From: Paenilisteria riparia FSL S10-1204
Lineage (GTDB): Bacteria > Bacillota > Bacilli > Lactobacillales > Listeriaceae
Assembly: GCF_000525995.1 (NCBI RefSeq)
Contig: NZ_AODL01000003.1
Span: 19,985 to 83,984, forward strand
DNA length: 64,000 bases
Direction: 5' to 3'
Positions 35,589 to 45,225 of the stretch are shown here, piece by piece (the stretch's first letter is position 1; every line of letters starts with the position of its first letter). The notes beneath the pieces were generated by a model. It made no database searches. It was not told the origin of the DNA and saw nothing but the letters and a program-made list of their open reading frames with translations. Both the position numbers and the translations under genes were made by a program.

Positions 35589-36641
35589 TTAAGAAAAGAA
35601 TGGCAGATTGAGTCGCGGGGTTGTTAGTTCTACATCGCCAGAAAAATTACGCTGACTGTAAAAATGGATGCGCCCAGTTCCAATTGCGGTTGATTCGAGT
35701 GGATTTGGATCTAAAATGACTGGAAAATCAACTTGAGTCGTTAACCATTCTTTGAGACCGTTTAATAGAGAACCACCACCAGTTAAAATAATACCTTGAT
35801 CCATGATATCCCCACTTAATTCAGCAGGTGATTGTTCTACCATCACATGTATTGCTTTGACAATTTTGTTTAAAGCATCGATAAAAAGTGGCTGTATTTC
35901 TGTGGAAGTGACGAGGGTCAATGTTGGTAAGCCGTTAAGAAGACTGCGACCACCGACTTCCATTGTTTTTAAGGCGTGAGGAATAGGTGTGAATCCCAGC
36001 TTTTTTTTGATTTTTTCAGCGGTTAGGTGGCCGATGAGGAGGTGATGAGTTTCACGGAAGTACTGGATAATTTCTTCATCTAGTGTGTCACCAGCGGAAC
36101 GGATAGACATATTTGCCAAAATGCCACGATAGGAGACAATAGAGATTTCGGTAATGCCAGCTCCAATATTGACAATCATATTTGAAACGGGTGCATTGAC
36201 TGGAAGGCCAGCCCCAATTGCAGCTGCTACAGGAGATTCAACAATGGTGACGACTTTAATACCTGTCGCAAGAACAGCCTCGCGAATAATATTGCGTTCT
36301 ACGATAGTTGCACCTGCGGGGACATTTATACTTGCTGCTGTTTTCCGAATGGGTACATGTGTTATTTTAGTCACTCGTTCTATAATAGTTTGTAATAATT
36401 TTACTGTGTTATCAAAGTCAGCAACGACGCCGTTTTTCAATGGTTTAATTGCTGTTAGAGTGATTGGGGTCTTTCCGTACATCTGTTTCGCGGGTGTTCC
36501 AATGGTGTAGACTTCTTTTGTTTTTGCGTCCAATACGATGACGGCAGGTTCATTGAACATGATTCCTCGCAATTCATTATAAACAACAATATTTGCGGTT
36601 CCTAAATCAATGCCAACAGAAGAATGGCTAAACATGAGCAC
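35589..36641 (-). CDS. Second, divergent MreB-like protein
   Basis: 350 residues, collinear with the MreB at 34.4-35.4 kb over its whole length, so a tandem paralogue. Phosphate motifs [12 protein letters not shown] and MIVNIGAGITEISIVS; the second normally reads DIGGGT, so Asp and one Gly are replaced (NIGAGI). GIILTGGGSLLNGL is intact. A C-terminal tail of about 20 residues (ELTTPRLNLPFFS) has no counterpart in the other copy. The changed nucleotide-binding motif suggests altered or lost ATPase activity. ATG is preceded by AAAGTTAGGTGTGTGCTC, a weak RBS. Confidence 0.9.
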   Translation of the reverse strand: MLMFSHSSVGIDLGTANIVVYNELRGIMFNEPAVIVLDAKTKEVYTIGTPAKQMYGKTPITLTAIKPLKNGVVADFDNTVKLLQTIIERVTKITHVPIRKTAASINVPAGATIVERNIIREAVLATGIKVVTIVESPVAAAIGAGLPVNAPVSNMIVNIGAGITEISIVSYRGILANMSIRSAGDTLDEEIIQYFRETHHLLIGHLTAEKIKKKLGFTPIPHALKTMEVGGRSLLNGLPTLTLVTSTEIQPLFIDALNKIVKAIHVMVEQSPAELSGDIMDQGIILTGGGSLLNGLKEWLTTQVDFPVILDPNPLESTAIGTGRIHFYSQRNFSGDVELTTPRLNLPFFS

Positions 36642-36725
36642 ACACCTAACTTTCCTTTAAATTTTTGAAAAGCTTGAGTTCTTAATGATTTTATTGCCTT
36701 AAAGTGCTCTATGTAAACCTAAATC

Positions 36726-36760
36726 ACAAAAAAAGCTATACCTATTAGGCATAACTTTTT
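36726..36760 (-). terminator. Terminator after the MFS gene
   Basis: Minus strand: AAGTTATGCCT-AAT-AGGTATAGCTT followed by TTTTTG. Overlaps the last codons of the MFS frame. Confidence 0.75.
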
Positions 36761-38022
36761 AAGCTTTCGCACGATTTTGTTTTTCGTAAAGACTGTACAT
36801 ATGGAAGTAAATGAAGCCACTGATGACTGCAAGTACTGCGATAGTTGCAAATGTGGCGAAGTAGCCAACAAATGTGGAGAGTGTAATCGCAAATGGCGCA
36901 ATAACCTTGCCAAGTGTGTAACGAAGTCCAGCCGCTGAGAAGTACATCGCACGTTTATCGTCTGGAGCAATTTTGGCCACGAAGTTTTGCTGTATTCCAA
37001 CTGTCATTAGCTCGGCAAAACTAAATAAAATAATAGCTAAAATCGCGCCCCAAGGACCTGTTGAGATGCCGAAAAGCAAGATTGCAACGCCGTAAAGAAA
37101 AGAAGAATTCATAAAAACAAGCTTCTCACGATAGCGGCTCATTATGCGTGTAAAGAACACGGTTAGCAAGGCAACACAAAAGCCATTAATTGATACAATC
37201 ACGCCAAAGAGCTGTTCTCCAGTAAGTTGTAGTGAGAATATCGACGCATCCCCAATCACTTCTGTTATATAAAGCGGGAATAACAAATCTAATTGCATAA
37301 ATGATTGCGAAATGATGACGCCAGCAACAATATACAAGAAAAATACTTTGTCGGTAAAAATTAACTTGTAATTCTTCAGCTGTTCTAGGAGTACCGTACC
37401 AATCTTTTTTTGTCGTTGCGCTTGGCGAAGTTCAGGATTAAGAGCAAGTGGCGCTGTTTCACGACCGAATTTTGTCAAGAGAATCAGTAATAGTAAATCA
37501 GCAAGTACAATGGCAATCAATGTTTGCGATGTATAATTATTAAATACCAATGCACCAATAATCGGTCCAATAACGACCGCGATATTAATCATCATGTAAA
37601 AAATCGAGTACACATGACTCCGATGTTCTGGTTTCACAACATCAGCAATCATCGCTTGGCTTGCCGGTTGGTAAAAAGACATGAAAATACTAGCCACCAT
37701 AAATCCAAAAAAAAGCAACATATGGCGAATAAAACATTGTCGACGCAGCAATCGCAAAAATTAGAAAACCGGCACCTTCGCCAATTACAGAAATACTCAT
37801 CATTCGCTTACGCCCATACGTATCCGCAAAATACCCACCAAGAAGTCCGGTAATAACAGATAACGCTTGCGAAACGATTAAGAGTAAACTCGTTGTTTGC
37901 CGACCGATAGAATCAGAAAAATAAATCGTTAGAAAAGGGAATACCGCCCAAAAAGAAATATCGAGCAGTGCTTCCCCGAATAATCGCACTTTGAGATTTA
38001 TATCCCATGTCTTGAATTTCAT
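36759..38022 (-). pseudogene. Major facilitator superfamily transporter, frameshifted
   Basis: N-terminal piece (38022-37690) starts MKFKTWDINLKVRLFGEALL and includes the MFS motif A-like GGYFADTYGRKRMM; it ends WIYGG-stop. The C-terminal piece (to 36759) resumes with FFGFMVASIFMSFYQPASQA and has nine or so membrane helices. The break is in a run of eight A on the plus strand (37707-37714); with seven the frames join as VAFFGFMVAS and give about 420 residues, full length. All twelve helices appear present, so this is a one-base slip or sequencing error. Likely a multidrug-type exporter; substrate unknown. Confidence 0.85.
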
Positions 38023-38074
38023 CTTAGAAAACACCCTCTTTAAAAACAGCTAAGTCGCTATTAGATTTAGTTGT

Positions 38075-38112
38075 AAAAAAAGCCCATGAAACGTCGCATT
38101 CCATGGGCTAGT
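38075..38112 (-). terminator. Terminator after the aminopeptidase
   Basis: Minus strand: AGCCCATG(GA) pairs with (TT)CATGGGCT, then TTTTTTACAA. Lies between the aminopeptidase end and the MFS start. Confidence 0.8.
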
Positions 38113-38150
38113 TGTGTTAAAGAATGGTGGTTTTTAAATGTGTGTAGAAA

Positions 38151-39383
38151 TTAGAATGCCCAGTCGCCATTGCGGAAGACAGGAACTTTTTCGCCAGATG
38201 CTGTGATACCGTCGATGTTCATTTTATCAGAACCAATCATGAAATCAACATGTGTCATACTTGAATTCACACCAGCTTTTTCTAATTCTTCGCGACTCAT
38301 TTCTTCGCCACCTTTAATGTTGAAGGCATACGCGCTACCGATTGCTAAATGGTTAGAAGCATTTTCGTCAAATAGCGTTTTGTAGAACAGAATACCAGAT
38401 TGCGAAATTGGAGAAGGGTCTGGAACTAGCGCCACTTCACCTAAATAATGCGAACCTTCATCTGTTGCTACTAAATCTTTCAAAATTGCCTCGCCTTCTC
38501 TAGCTACAACGTCCACAATGCGACCATCTTGGAACGTAATTTTGAAATCATCGATAATATTGCCAGCATAGCTAAGAGGTTTCGTACTTGATACATAGCC
38601 ATTGACGCTATGTTTTTCGGCACAAGAAAAGACTTCTTCGGTAGGCATGTTCGCCATGAATTCTTTGCCTTGTTTGTTTTGGCTACCAGCACCCACCCAT
38701 ACGTGGTTTTCAGGAAGACCAATTGTTAAATCAGTTCCAGGAGCCGTGTAATGTAGCGCTTTATATTGTTGTTCGTTTAAATAAGCAGCTTTGCTATTTA
38801 GCGATTCATCATGGTTTTTCCATGTTTGTACGGGATCAGCTGTATTAATACGTGTTGTTTCAAAAATTGTTTCCCATAAAGCAGGAACTTGTTCATCCTC
38901 AGGTAAATCTGGGAAAACTTTCGCTGCCCAGCCCGCGGATGCACCGCCTACCACTGTCCAGCTCACCGCATTTGACTGAATCATTTGGCGGAATTCTTCC
39001 AACGCTTGACCAGTTACCTTTTGATTTGCCGCGATTTTTTGACCATCAACATCTTTTAGCAAATCTGGATTCTCAGATACAATCGATATAAATGCTGCAT
39101 TCTCACGTGCGTACTCAATACGCTCTGCTGCACGATGTAATGCCGCTTTTTCGAAAATTTCGATTGGTGAGTGCTGATAACGAAGCAACGTGATTTCATC
39201 ATCCGCCCAGTTAATAATAACGTCGCTAGCTCCAACTTCATACGCTTTTTTCGTAATCAATCGGCTCAACGGCGCACTTTCTACAGAACTGTTAATGAAT
39301 ACTTTCTGGTTTGGTTGAACATTAACTCCAACCTTGACGATTAATTCTGCATACTTTTCTAATTTTTCATTAAATGTTGTCAT
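38151..39383 (-). CDS. M29 family aminopeptidase (AmpS/PepS type)
   Basis: 410 residues, cytoplasmic metallo-aminopeptidase that releases N-terminal residues from peptides. Characteristic blocks: NQKVFINSSVESAPL, GLPENHVWVGAGSQN, NMPTEEVFSC (metal-binding Glu), YLGEVALVPDPSPIS, ASNHLAIGSAYAF, MTHVDFMIGSDKMNIDG. Start at ATG 39383 (MTTFNEKLEKYA) after AAGGGGTGC; the frame runs to 39416 without RBS. Single gene with terminator. Confidence 0.95.
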   Translation of the reverse strand: MTTFNEKLEKYAELIVKVGVNVQPNQKVFINSSVESAPLSRLITKKAYEVGASDVIINWADDEITLLRYQHSPIEIFEKAALHRAAERIEYARENAAFISIVSENPDLLKDVDGQKIAANQKVTGQALEEFRQMIQSNAVSWTVVGGASAGWAAKVFPDLPEDEQVPALWETIFETTRINTADPVQTWKNHDESLNSKAAYLNEQQYKALHYTAPGTDLTIGLPENHVWVGAGSQNKQGKEFMANMPTEEVFSCAEKHSVNGYVSSTKPLSYAGNIIDDFKITFQDGRIVDVVAREGEAILKDLVATDEGSHYLGEVALVPDPSPISQSGILFYKTLFDENASNHLAIGSAYAFNIKGGEEMSREELEKAGVNSSMTHVDFMIGSDKMNIDGITASGEKVPVFRNGDWAF

Positions 39384-39465
39384 ATGTAGCACCCCTTTTC
39401 TATTCAATAAAGGCATTGTATCTCAAAAAAAAACGTAAAGCAAGTGATTGCAACGCTCGGTAGGA

Positions 39466-39711
39466 TTATCCAAACCAAAGTTCGCGCATTTCTTCCAAAA
39501 ACTCCGTACTAAGGGGTAGTAAAGGAAGTTCGGGAATGACAGAATCAATAGAACAGTGTGGACAAAGTGCGGTATCTTCTTCTTCCACCCATTCTTTAAT
39601 AGCTGCGGGTGAGAAAATCGCGCAACAGTAAAAACAACCACAGCATTCAGCCGATGCCAGTGCTTTCTTATTTCTCTCAGAATGACGGTGTGCGCTTTTT
39701 ATGTTTTCCAT
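39466..39711 (-). CDS. Small cysteine-rich cytoplasmic protein
   Basis: 81 residues. Cysteines in ECCGCFYCCAIFS and ALCPHCSID suggest a zinc ribbon. MENIKSAHRHSERNKK at the start. Matches the type of small conserved protein annotated only as cytoplasmic protein in Firmicutes; function unknown. ATG at 39711 follows AGGTGACATAAG and lies 11 bases after the stop of the next gene upstream, so the two are likely cotranscribed. Confidence 0.75.
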   Translation of the reverse strand: MENIKSAHRHSERNKKALASAECCGCFYCCAIFSPAAIKEWVEEEDTALCPHCSIDSVIPELPLLPLSTEFLEEMRELWFG

Positions 39712-39722
39712 CTTATGTCACC

Positions 39723-40034
39723 TCACTCGAATTCAATCTCAGCCAAAGCCTCGTCCATGGAATCTAAAATCTCATATTTCGTAAAATAATCGAGCCATGC
39801 TTGATGTAAATCAGGCGCGTCACGCTTAATTGAGGGCTTTATTTTATCGTACATTGTTTTCATAATATCTTGCCACATCGCGTTTACTGCACGCTCTAAT
39901 TTCACGTCTTTCCAACGTTTTGCAGGAGGGCGCTTCTTATTTTTCTCGTTTTGGAACTCCAGTGCTTTTTGATAAAATGTAGCTTTGCTTGTTAAGTTCT
40001 CGGACATATAAATCGAAAATTCGTTGAAAGTCAT
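39723..40034 (-). CDS. Conserved hypothetical protein
   Basis: 103 residues, highly charged and helical (FQNEKNKKRPPAKRWKDVKL), no membrane segment, no cysteine. I do not recognise a family. ATG follows AAGGAGTGTTACA. Upstream partner of the small cysteine-rich gene in a two-gene unit. Confidence 0.75.
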   Translation of the reverse strand: MTFNEFSIYMSENLTSKATFYQKALEFQNEKNKKRPPAKRWKDVKLERAVNAMWQDIMKTMYDKIKPSIKRDAPDLHQAWLDYFTKYEILDSMDEALAEIEFE

Positions 40035-40282
40035 TGTAACACTCCTTAAATACTCAATCTATTAACCTTACCATATCCGATTCGGAGCGTCTACTGCCTC
40101 GAAAAATAGAAAACTAAGTTCTATCAACTTTTCATGAATTTTAACTGTAGTAAAACATGATTTTAGGTCACGATTAGTCTTTTTCAATCAGGCGCCTAAC
40201 TAGGGCGAAAACTTTGTCTGCCAATGGCTAATACAGTATTGCGCGCCGTATTCAAAAAGCGATTTCAAAATTATTTTACCTA

Positions 40283-40319
40283 CAAAAAAACACGCAACCG
40301 TCGTTACGACAGTTACGCA
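40283..40319 (-). terminator. Terminator after the flavodoxin gene
   Basis: Minus strand: GCGTAACTGTCG-TAA-CGACGGTTGCG (one mismatch), then TGTTTTTTTG. Confidence 0.85.
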
Positions 40320-40334
40320 TTTTGGGCGATTTGT

Positions 40335-40781
40335 TTAACCTAATAACGCATCTGCAAATGTTTTCGCATATGCTTCAGCACGAACAACGTCATCTTCATC
40401 AGGATCTAAGTCTACTTTTAGACCTTCGACAGGAACCGTTGCACCTTGTTCTTTCAACCGTTTCTCAACAAGATCAACTGTTAAGCAAAACTCGTCGTAG
40501 AACGTGTCGCCTGAACCGAAAGAAGCGCAAATTTTGCCAGAAAAATCAACGTCTGCCATGTCTTCGTAGAAATCTACAAATTCGTCAGGAAGCTGACCAT
40601 CATCGTACGTATAGCCACCGATTAGCGCGCCGTCGTATTCCAACAATGCCTCTGGCTCCACAGAGATACATTCTTCAATTTCGACTTCGATATCATATTT
40701 CTCTAACTCTTCGCCTAGAATATCTGCAATTTCTTCTGTATTTCCAGTCATGCTGGCATATACGATCATCACTTTTGCCAT
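40335..40781 (-). CDS. Flavodoxin
   Basis: 148 residues, short-chain flavodoxin that carries electrons on FMN. The phosphate-binding loop SMTGNTEEIA (about 11-20) and the flavin-stacking regions GGYTYDDGQLPDE and FGSGDTFYDEFC are visible. Very acidic overall, as usual. ATG is preceded by AAATGGTGATG. Monocistronic with a strong terminator. Confidence 0.95.
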   Translation of the reverse strand: MAKVMIVYASMTGNTEEIADILGEELEKYDIEVEIEECISVEPEALLEYDGALIGGYTYDDGQLPDEFVDFYEDMADVDFSGKICASFGSGDTFYDEFCLTVDLVEKRLKEQGATVPVEGLKVDLDPDEDDVVRAEAYAKTFADALLG

Positions 40782-40939
40782 TATCTACATCACCATTTCT
40801 TTCTATAAAGTTCTTAAGTTCAAACAAAAAGCACATTAAAAAATGCTTGTTTCATCATTCACTAATACCTCCATTATAATGAATTTCAGAAAAACTGCAA
40901 GAATTTCCGTCAAAATTAGCTAAATCGTCATATTCGCAC

Positions 40940-40968
40940 TTTCAAAATGGGAGGAAGCAAGCTATAAT
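40940..40968 (+). promoter_or_regulatory. Promoter of map
   Basis: TATAAT at 40963-40968 with TTTCAA at 40940-40945, 17 bases apart. The -35 box is weak. Confidence 0.5.
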
Positions 40969-41011
40969 GGTAGAAGTGAGAATTTCTGTATGGAAGAGAA
41001 GGGATGTAAAA

Positions 41012-41770
41012 ATGATTACACTAAAATCAAGACGCGAAATCGATGAAATGAAGCGCGCAGGAGAAATCCTTGCTGCGACACATAAAGAAATTAAGAAGTT
41101 AATCAAACCAGGTATTACAACATGGGACATTGAAGTTTTTACAGAAAACTTCTTGCATGAGCAAGGTGCCACACCAGAACAAAAAGGATTTGAAGGCTAT
41201 GAGTACGCGACATGTGCCAGCATTAACGATGAAATTTGCCATGGTTTCCCGCGCAAACAACCGCTAAAAGAAGGCGATATTGTCACTATAGATATGGTTG
41301 TCAATTATAACGGCGCTCTTGCTGACTCCGCGTGGACATACGCAGTGGGTCAAGTTACGCCAGAAGTAGAAAATTTGCTAGAAGTTACACGCAAATCAAT
41401 GTACCTAGGTATTGAACAAGCTCAAGTTGGTAACCGCATAGGTGATATCGGACATGCAATACAGACCTACGTAGAGGGCGAGAACTTATCTGTTGTTCGC
41501 GAATTTATTGGCCACGGTATTGGACCAACCTTACACGAGAAGCCAGAAGTACCGCATTTTGGTACGCCAGGTAAAGGTCCGCGTTTGAAAGAAGGTATGG
41601 TTATTACAATCGAGCCGATGGTCAATATCGGCGGCTGGAAAGCAAAAATGGATGATAACGGTTGGACTGCACGTACGGTTGATGGTTCACTTTCCGCACA
41701 ATACGAGCACACGATCGCGATTACAAAGGACGGTCCAGAGATTTTGACATATCAAGGAGAAAACGATTAA
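41012..41770 (+). CDS. map: Type I methionine aminopeptidase
   Basis: 252 residues. Removes the initiator methionine from new proteins. Metal ligands by family knowledge are seen in TIDMVVNYNGALADSAWT (two Asp), FIGHGIG (His), ITIEPMV (Glu) and YEHTIAITKDG (Glu). N-terminal MITLKSRREIDEMKRAG is standard. Start 41012 follows AGAAGGGATG; the frame reaches 40967 but that overlaps the -10 box. A paralogue of the ribosomal-operon map is common in Listeria and Bacillus. Confidence 0.95.
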   Translation: MITLKSRREIDEMKRAGEILAATHKEIKKLIKPGITTWDIEVFTENFLHEQGATPEQKGFEGYEYATCASINDEICHGFPRKQPLKEGDIVTIDMVVNYNGALADSAWTYAVGQVTPEVENLLEVTRKSMYLGIEQAQVGNRIGDIGHAIQTYVEGENLSVVREFIGHGIGPTLHEKPEVPHFGTPGKGPRLKEGMVITIEPMVNIGGWKAKMDDNGWTARTVDGSLSAQYEHTIAITKDGPEILTYQGEND

Positions 41771-41775
41771 ACTCC

Positions 41776-41820
41776 AAGCTTAGGTGTGTTGCTAACAAGG
41801 CGATGCACCTAAATTTTTCG
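41776..41820 (+). terminator. Terminator after map
   Basis: TTAGGTG and CACCTAA stem with an 18-base inner region that can fold further, then ATTTTTCG. Confidence 0.65.
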
Positions 41821-41841
41821 ATTTAATGAAGGGTGAAAAAA

Positions 41842-42639
41842 ATGGGTGAAAAAAGAGCAATTCACAGAACGAAGATACCTAATACGGTAGACTCGATTTG
41901 TAAAGAGTTACATACACTTGGAATCACAGCAGGAGATACCGTTATTTTGCATTCGGCGCTTGGCCAAGCAGGGTGGGTGTGCGGTGGTGATATTGCGGTC
42001 ATTAAAGCATTTCAGCAAGCCGTGACAGAGCAGGGGAATCTAGTTATGCCAGCACAAAGCACAAATCTGTCCGACCCAGCAACATGGCGAAATCCCGCTG
42101 TTCCTAAAAGCTGGTGGCCGACAATCTACGAAGAAATGCCCGCGTATCATCCAGACGAAACACCAACATTTTTCATGGGTGTCATTCCTGAGACATTTCG
42201 TAAAATGCCAGGTGTGAAGCGAAGTCTTCATCCGAAATATTCTTTCTGCGCATGGGGCAAAAACGCTGCTTTCATCACAGAAAAACATGCGCTTAACTTT
42301 GGCTTTGGCGAACAATCCCCACTTGCTAGACTATACGAACTAAAAGCAAAAATCGTCTTATTAGGCGTTGATCACGATAAAAATACATCACTTCATTTTG
42401 CTGAACATCAAGCAGGTATCCGTAAAATAAGACAAGAAAAATCACCAATTATCAAAAATGGATCTAAAGTTTGGCAAGCCTACGATGAGCTTGCATATAA
42501 CAGCGATTCCTTCATCAAAGTCGGCCGTCAGTATGAACAAGAAAAAGGACACCAACCTACAAAGCTAGCTGGTGCTCCCACTAAAATATTCGATATGTGT
42601 GACTTAATCGATTACGCGGCACTCGTTATTTCCGAATAG
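41842..42639 (+). CDS. AAC(3)-type aminoglycoside N-acetyltransferase family protein
   Basis: 265 residues. AAC(3)/YokD fold: VILHSALGQAGWVCGGDIAV (about 35-54), LVMPAQSTN, HPDETPTFFMGVIPE, SLHPKYSFCAWGK, FGFGEQSPLARLYELKAKI and LGVDHDKNTSLHFAEH. The family acetylates the 3-amino group of deoxystreptamine rings, but chromosomal Listeria and Bacillus members are usually not proven resistance genes. ATG 41842 chosen after GAAGGGTG; GTG at 41833 abuts the RBS. Its end overlaps the DUF1128 gene on the other strand by 14 bases. Confidence 0.92.
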   Translation: MGEKRAIHRTKIPNTVDSICKELHTLGITAGDTVILHSALGQAGWVCGGDIAVIKAFQQAVTEQGNLVMPAQSTNLSDPATWRNPAVPKSWWPTIYEEMPAYHPDETPTFFMGVIPETFRKMPGVKRSLHPKYSFCAWGKNAAFITEKHALNFGFGEQSPLARLYELKAKIVLLGVDHDKNTSLHFAEHQAGIRKIRQEKSPIIKNGSKVWQAYDELAYNSDSFIKVGRQYEQEKGHQPTKLAGAPTKIFDMCDLIDYAALVISE

Positions 42640-42847
42640 TCCGTAATTCTTCTGCAAAAAGTTGCATTTCGCGCAAGCTTATCGATTTTTTGCGATGAAT
42701 CACTGTATAAATATCTACAAGAGGCTCATAATGAATCGATTCTAGTGTCAAATTTTCAAAGACGGAAGCATTGGCCATCTTTAATTTGGAAGTAATCTCA
42801 TTCAGCATATACGTCACATTTTCTTGTGATGGTTTTTCTAAATTCAT
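42626..42847 (-). CDS. DUF1128 family protein
   Basis: 73 residues, helical, no membrane segment. The pattern NVTYMLNEITSKLKMANASV ... YEPLVDIYTVIHRKKSISLREMQLFAEEL cut by gaps matches B. subtilis YfkK. Function unknown. Start taken at ATG 42847, 10 bases after AAAGGG; an in-frame GTG lies at 42856. Converges with, and overlaps, the AAC(3)-like gene end. Confidence 0.85.
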   Translation of the reverse strand: MNLEKPSQENVTYMLNEITSKLKMANASVFENLTLESIHYEPLVDIYTVIHRKKSISLREMQLFAEELRTIRK

Positions 42848-42935
42848 GTTTGGCACACCCTTTCATACTTCAGAAATTGTAGCATAAAGAAGGGATGCAC
42901 GCCACAAATAGTATTTATGGGGAAGGGGGAAACAA

Positions 42936-43793
42936 ATGTTTAAAAAACTGCAAAATAATCACCTGGTTCGCTTCGGCATGATTATCAGCAAACGATTTAC
43001 TGCTAACGACGTATCGGGAAGCGCAGCACAACTGGCTTATTACATGCTATTCTCCATCTTTCCGATGTTGCTTATTGTGGCATCTTTACTTCCTTACTTT
43101 AATATCGATCAAGATCAGTTATTTACAACGATTAAACAGTTTGTTCCAGAAGAAATTTATGATTTTATTAATACGAATTTAGACCAACTTTTAAATAGTC
43201 ACACAGGAGGGTTGCTTTCTATCGGTATTGTGGCAACATTATGGTCGGCCTCCAATGGAATGAATGCAACGACAAAAGCGCTGAATAAAGCGTATAGCGT
43301 ATTGGATCGCCGCAACTACATTGTGAAACGTCTACTTTCTATGCTATTTACAATTGGGATGCTGGCGGTTATTACAGTAACTTTGCTATTACTCGTATTT
43401 GGTCAACAAATTGGGATGTTTATTTTTAATCATTTACATGTGTCACAAGGTACGTTAGACATTTGGAATAATTTCCGCTGGGTTGTTACGTTAGCCGTTA
43501 TTTTTATCGTGTTTACATTTATTTTTTGGATTGCACCGAATAGAAGAAGTCGCTTGCTCAGTATAATGCCCGGTTCGATTTTTGCGACAATCGGTTGGGC
43601 AGCAGCCTCTCTCGGGTTCGCTTATTACGTGAATAACTTTGCGAATTACTCGGCGACTTATGGCAGTATCGGAGTTATCATTATTTTGATGTTGTGGTTT
43701 TATCTGACAGGCATTATTTTGATGATTGGTGGCGAAATTAACGCAGCACTCAGCATTTTGAAACAGAAGAAATTGGTCGGCGAGATTAACTAA
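42936..43793 (+). CDS. YihY/virulence factor BrkB family membrane protein
   Basis: 285 residues with six predicted membrane helices. Typical opening SAAQLAYYMLFSIFPMLLIV and ending FAYYVNNFANYSATYGSIGVI, then LMLWFYLTGIILMIGGEINA. Once called ribonuclease BN by error; function is unknown, probably a transporter. ATG follows GGGGAAGGGGGAAACAA. The methyltransferase starts 22 bases downstream, so likely one operon. Confidence 0.93.
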   Translation: MFKKLQNNHLVRFGMIISKRFTANDVSGSAAQLAYYMLFSIFPMLLIVASLLPYFNIDQDQLFTTIKQFVPEEIYDFINTNLDQLLNSHTGGLLSIGIVATLWSASNGMNATTKALNKAYSVLDRRNYIVKRLLSMLFTIGMLAVITVTLLLLVFGQQIGMFIFNHLHVSQGTLDIWNNFRWVVTLAVIFIVFTFIFWIAPNRRSRLLSIMPGSIFATIGWAAASLGFAYYVNNFANYSATYGSIGVIIILMLWFYLTGIILMIGGEINAALSILKQKKLVGEIN

Positions 43794-43814
43794 GACAATA
43801 AAGGAGAGAGTATT

Positions 43815-45188
43815 TTGAGCGAAAATCCAGTAACACAAGGACAACAATTTCCGCTAACAATCAAGCGAATCGGCATCAACGGGGAAGGTATCGGCTATTT
43901 CAAACGTTCGGTCGTCTTCGTTCCAGGCGCGCTAACTGGCGAAGAAGTCGTGGTCGAAGCAACAAAAGTGAATCCACGATATACCGAAGCAAAAATCCGC
44001 AAAATCCGCAAAAAATCACAACATCGCGTTACAGCACCATGCCCAGTCTACGATGCATGTGGCGGTTGCCAGTTACAACATTTAGCATACCCAGAACAAC
44101 TCAAAATGAAAAAAGATCTCATCGTTCAGGCGATTGAAAAACATACCCGTTTCCACTTGGAGCAAATCAACATTCGCGACACGATTGGTATGGGAAACCC
44201 TTGGGGCTACCGCAACAAAAGCCAATTCCAAGTTCGCGAAATCGATGACACTGTGGAAACAGGACTTTTCGGCGCAGATAGCCACGAACTTGTTCCAATC
44301 GAAAATTGCATTGTGCAACATCCAGATACCGTCAAAGTCACAAATCTCGTGCGCGATTTACTCGAAGAACTAGAAATTCCAATCTACGAAGAACAACGCA
44401 ATAGCGGCATCGTACGAACCATCGTCGTGCGTACAGGAATCAAAACCGGTGAAATCCAACTTGTACTCGTAACCAATAGCAAGAAGTTGCCACGCAAACG
44501 CGAACTTATCGAACGTGTCCAAACGATGATTCCCGAAGTTGTCTCTATCATGCAAAACGTTAACCAAGCGAAAACATCGATTATTTTTGGCGAAGAAACA
44601 ATGCATTTAGCAGGCAAAGAAAAAATCACCGAAAAACTAACCGAAATCGAATTCGACCTTTCTGCCAGAGCTTTCTTCCAACTAAATCCATCACAAACAG
44701 AGAAACTATACCGTGAAGTAGCCCGCGCGGTCCGCCTTACTGGTAACGAAAAAATCGTCGATGCGTATTGCGGTGTTGGAACGATTGGTTTATCTCTAGC
44801 AAGCAAAGCCGCTGAAGTCCGTGGTATGGACACAATTGCCGAATCGATTACCGATGCCAATGAAAACGCGAAACGAGCGGGCATTACAAACGTGACTTTT
44901 GAAACCGGAAAAGCAGAAGAAGTTTTCCCAAAATGGATCAAAGCAGGCTTCAAACCAGATACAATCATCGTCGATCCACCACGTGTCGGTTGTGAGGAGT
45001 CATTAATACAATCCATCTTGAAAACAGGCGCAAAACAAGTCATTTACGTATCATGCAACCCATCAACACTGGCGCGCGACATCCAGCTACTAGCAAAGAA
45101 ATACAACATCAAATACATCCAACCACTCGACATGTTCCCCCACACGGCCCACGTGGAAAGCGTGACAATACTATCGCTGAAATCGTAA
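43815..45188 (+). CDS. rlmD: 23S rRNA (uracil-C5)-methyltransferase RlmD/RlmCD family
   Basis: 457 residues. N-terminal TRAM RNA-binding domain (about 10-65), 4Fe-4S cysteines 76, 82 and 85 in [10 protein letters not shown] with a fourth in NCIVQH, a Rossmann SAM domain ([15 protein letters not shown]) and catalytic Cys in [12 protein letters not shown]. Methylates 23S rRNA uridines (U747/U1939 equivalents). TTG start at 43815, 8 bases after AAGGAGAG. Confidence 0.95.
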   Translation: MSENPVTQGQQFPLTIKRIGINGEGIGYFKRSVVFVPGALTGEEVVVEATKVNPRYTEAKIRKIRKKSQHRVTAPCPVYDACGGCQLQHLAYPEQLKMKKDLIVQAIEKHTRFHLEQINIRDTIGMGNPWGYRNKSQFQVREIDDTVETGLFGADSHELVPIENCIVQHPDTVKVTNLVRDLLEELEIPIYEEQRNSGIVRTIVVRTGIKTGEIQLVLVTNSKKLPRKRELIERVQTMIPEVVSIMQNVNQAKTSIIFGEETMHLAGKEKITEKLTEIEFDLSARAFFQLNPSQTEKLYREVARAVRLTGNEKIVDAYCGVGTIGLSLASKAAEVRGMDTIAESITDANENAKRAGITNVTFETGKAEEVFPKWIKAGFKPDTIIVDPPRVGCEESLIQSILKTGAKQVIYVSCNPSTLARDIQLLAKKYNIKYIQPLDMFPHTAHVESVTILSLKS

Positions 45189-45225
45189 TGTTTAAAAGTT
45201 CTAAAACATCAAGTAGGAGGCAACA

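Noticed and set aside
40322..40879. 185-codon plus-strand frame over the flavodoxin gene
   Set aside because: Antisense shadow of a well-supported flavodoxin; Leu/Arg/His-rich composition without RBS.
41842..42639. Clinically relevant aminoglycoside resistance gene
   Set aside because: The AAC(3)-type fold is clear, but it sits between housekeeping genes and such chromosomal members are usually not resistance determinants.
44384..45043. 219-codon minus-strand frame inside rlmD
   Set aside because: Shadow of the methyltransferase; Ser/Val-rich low-complexity translation, no RBS.
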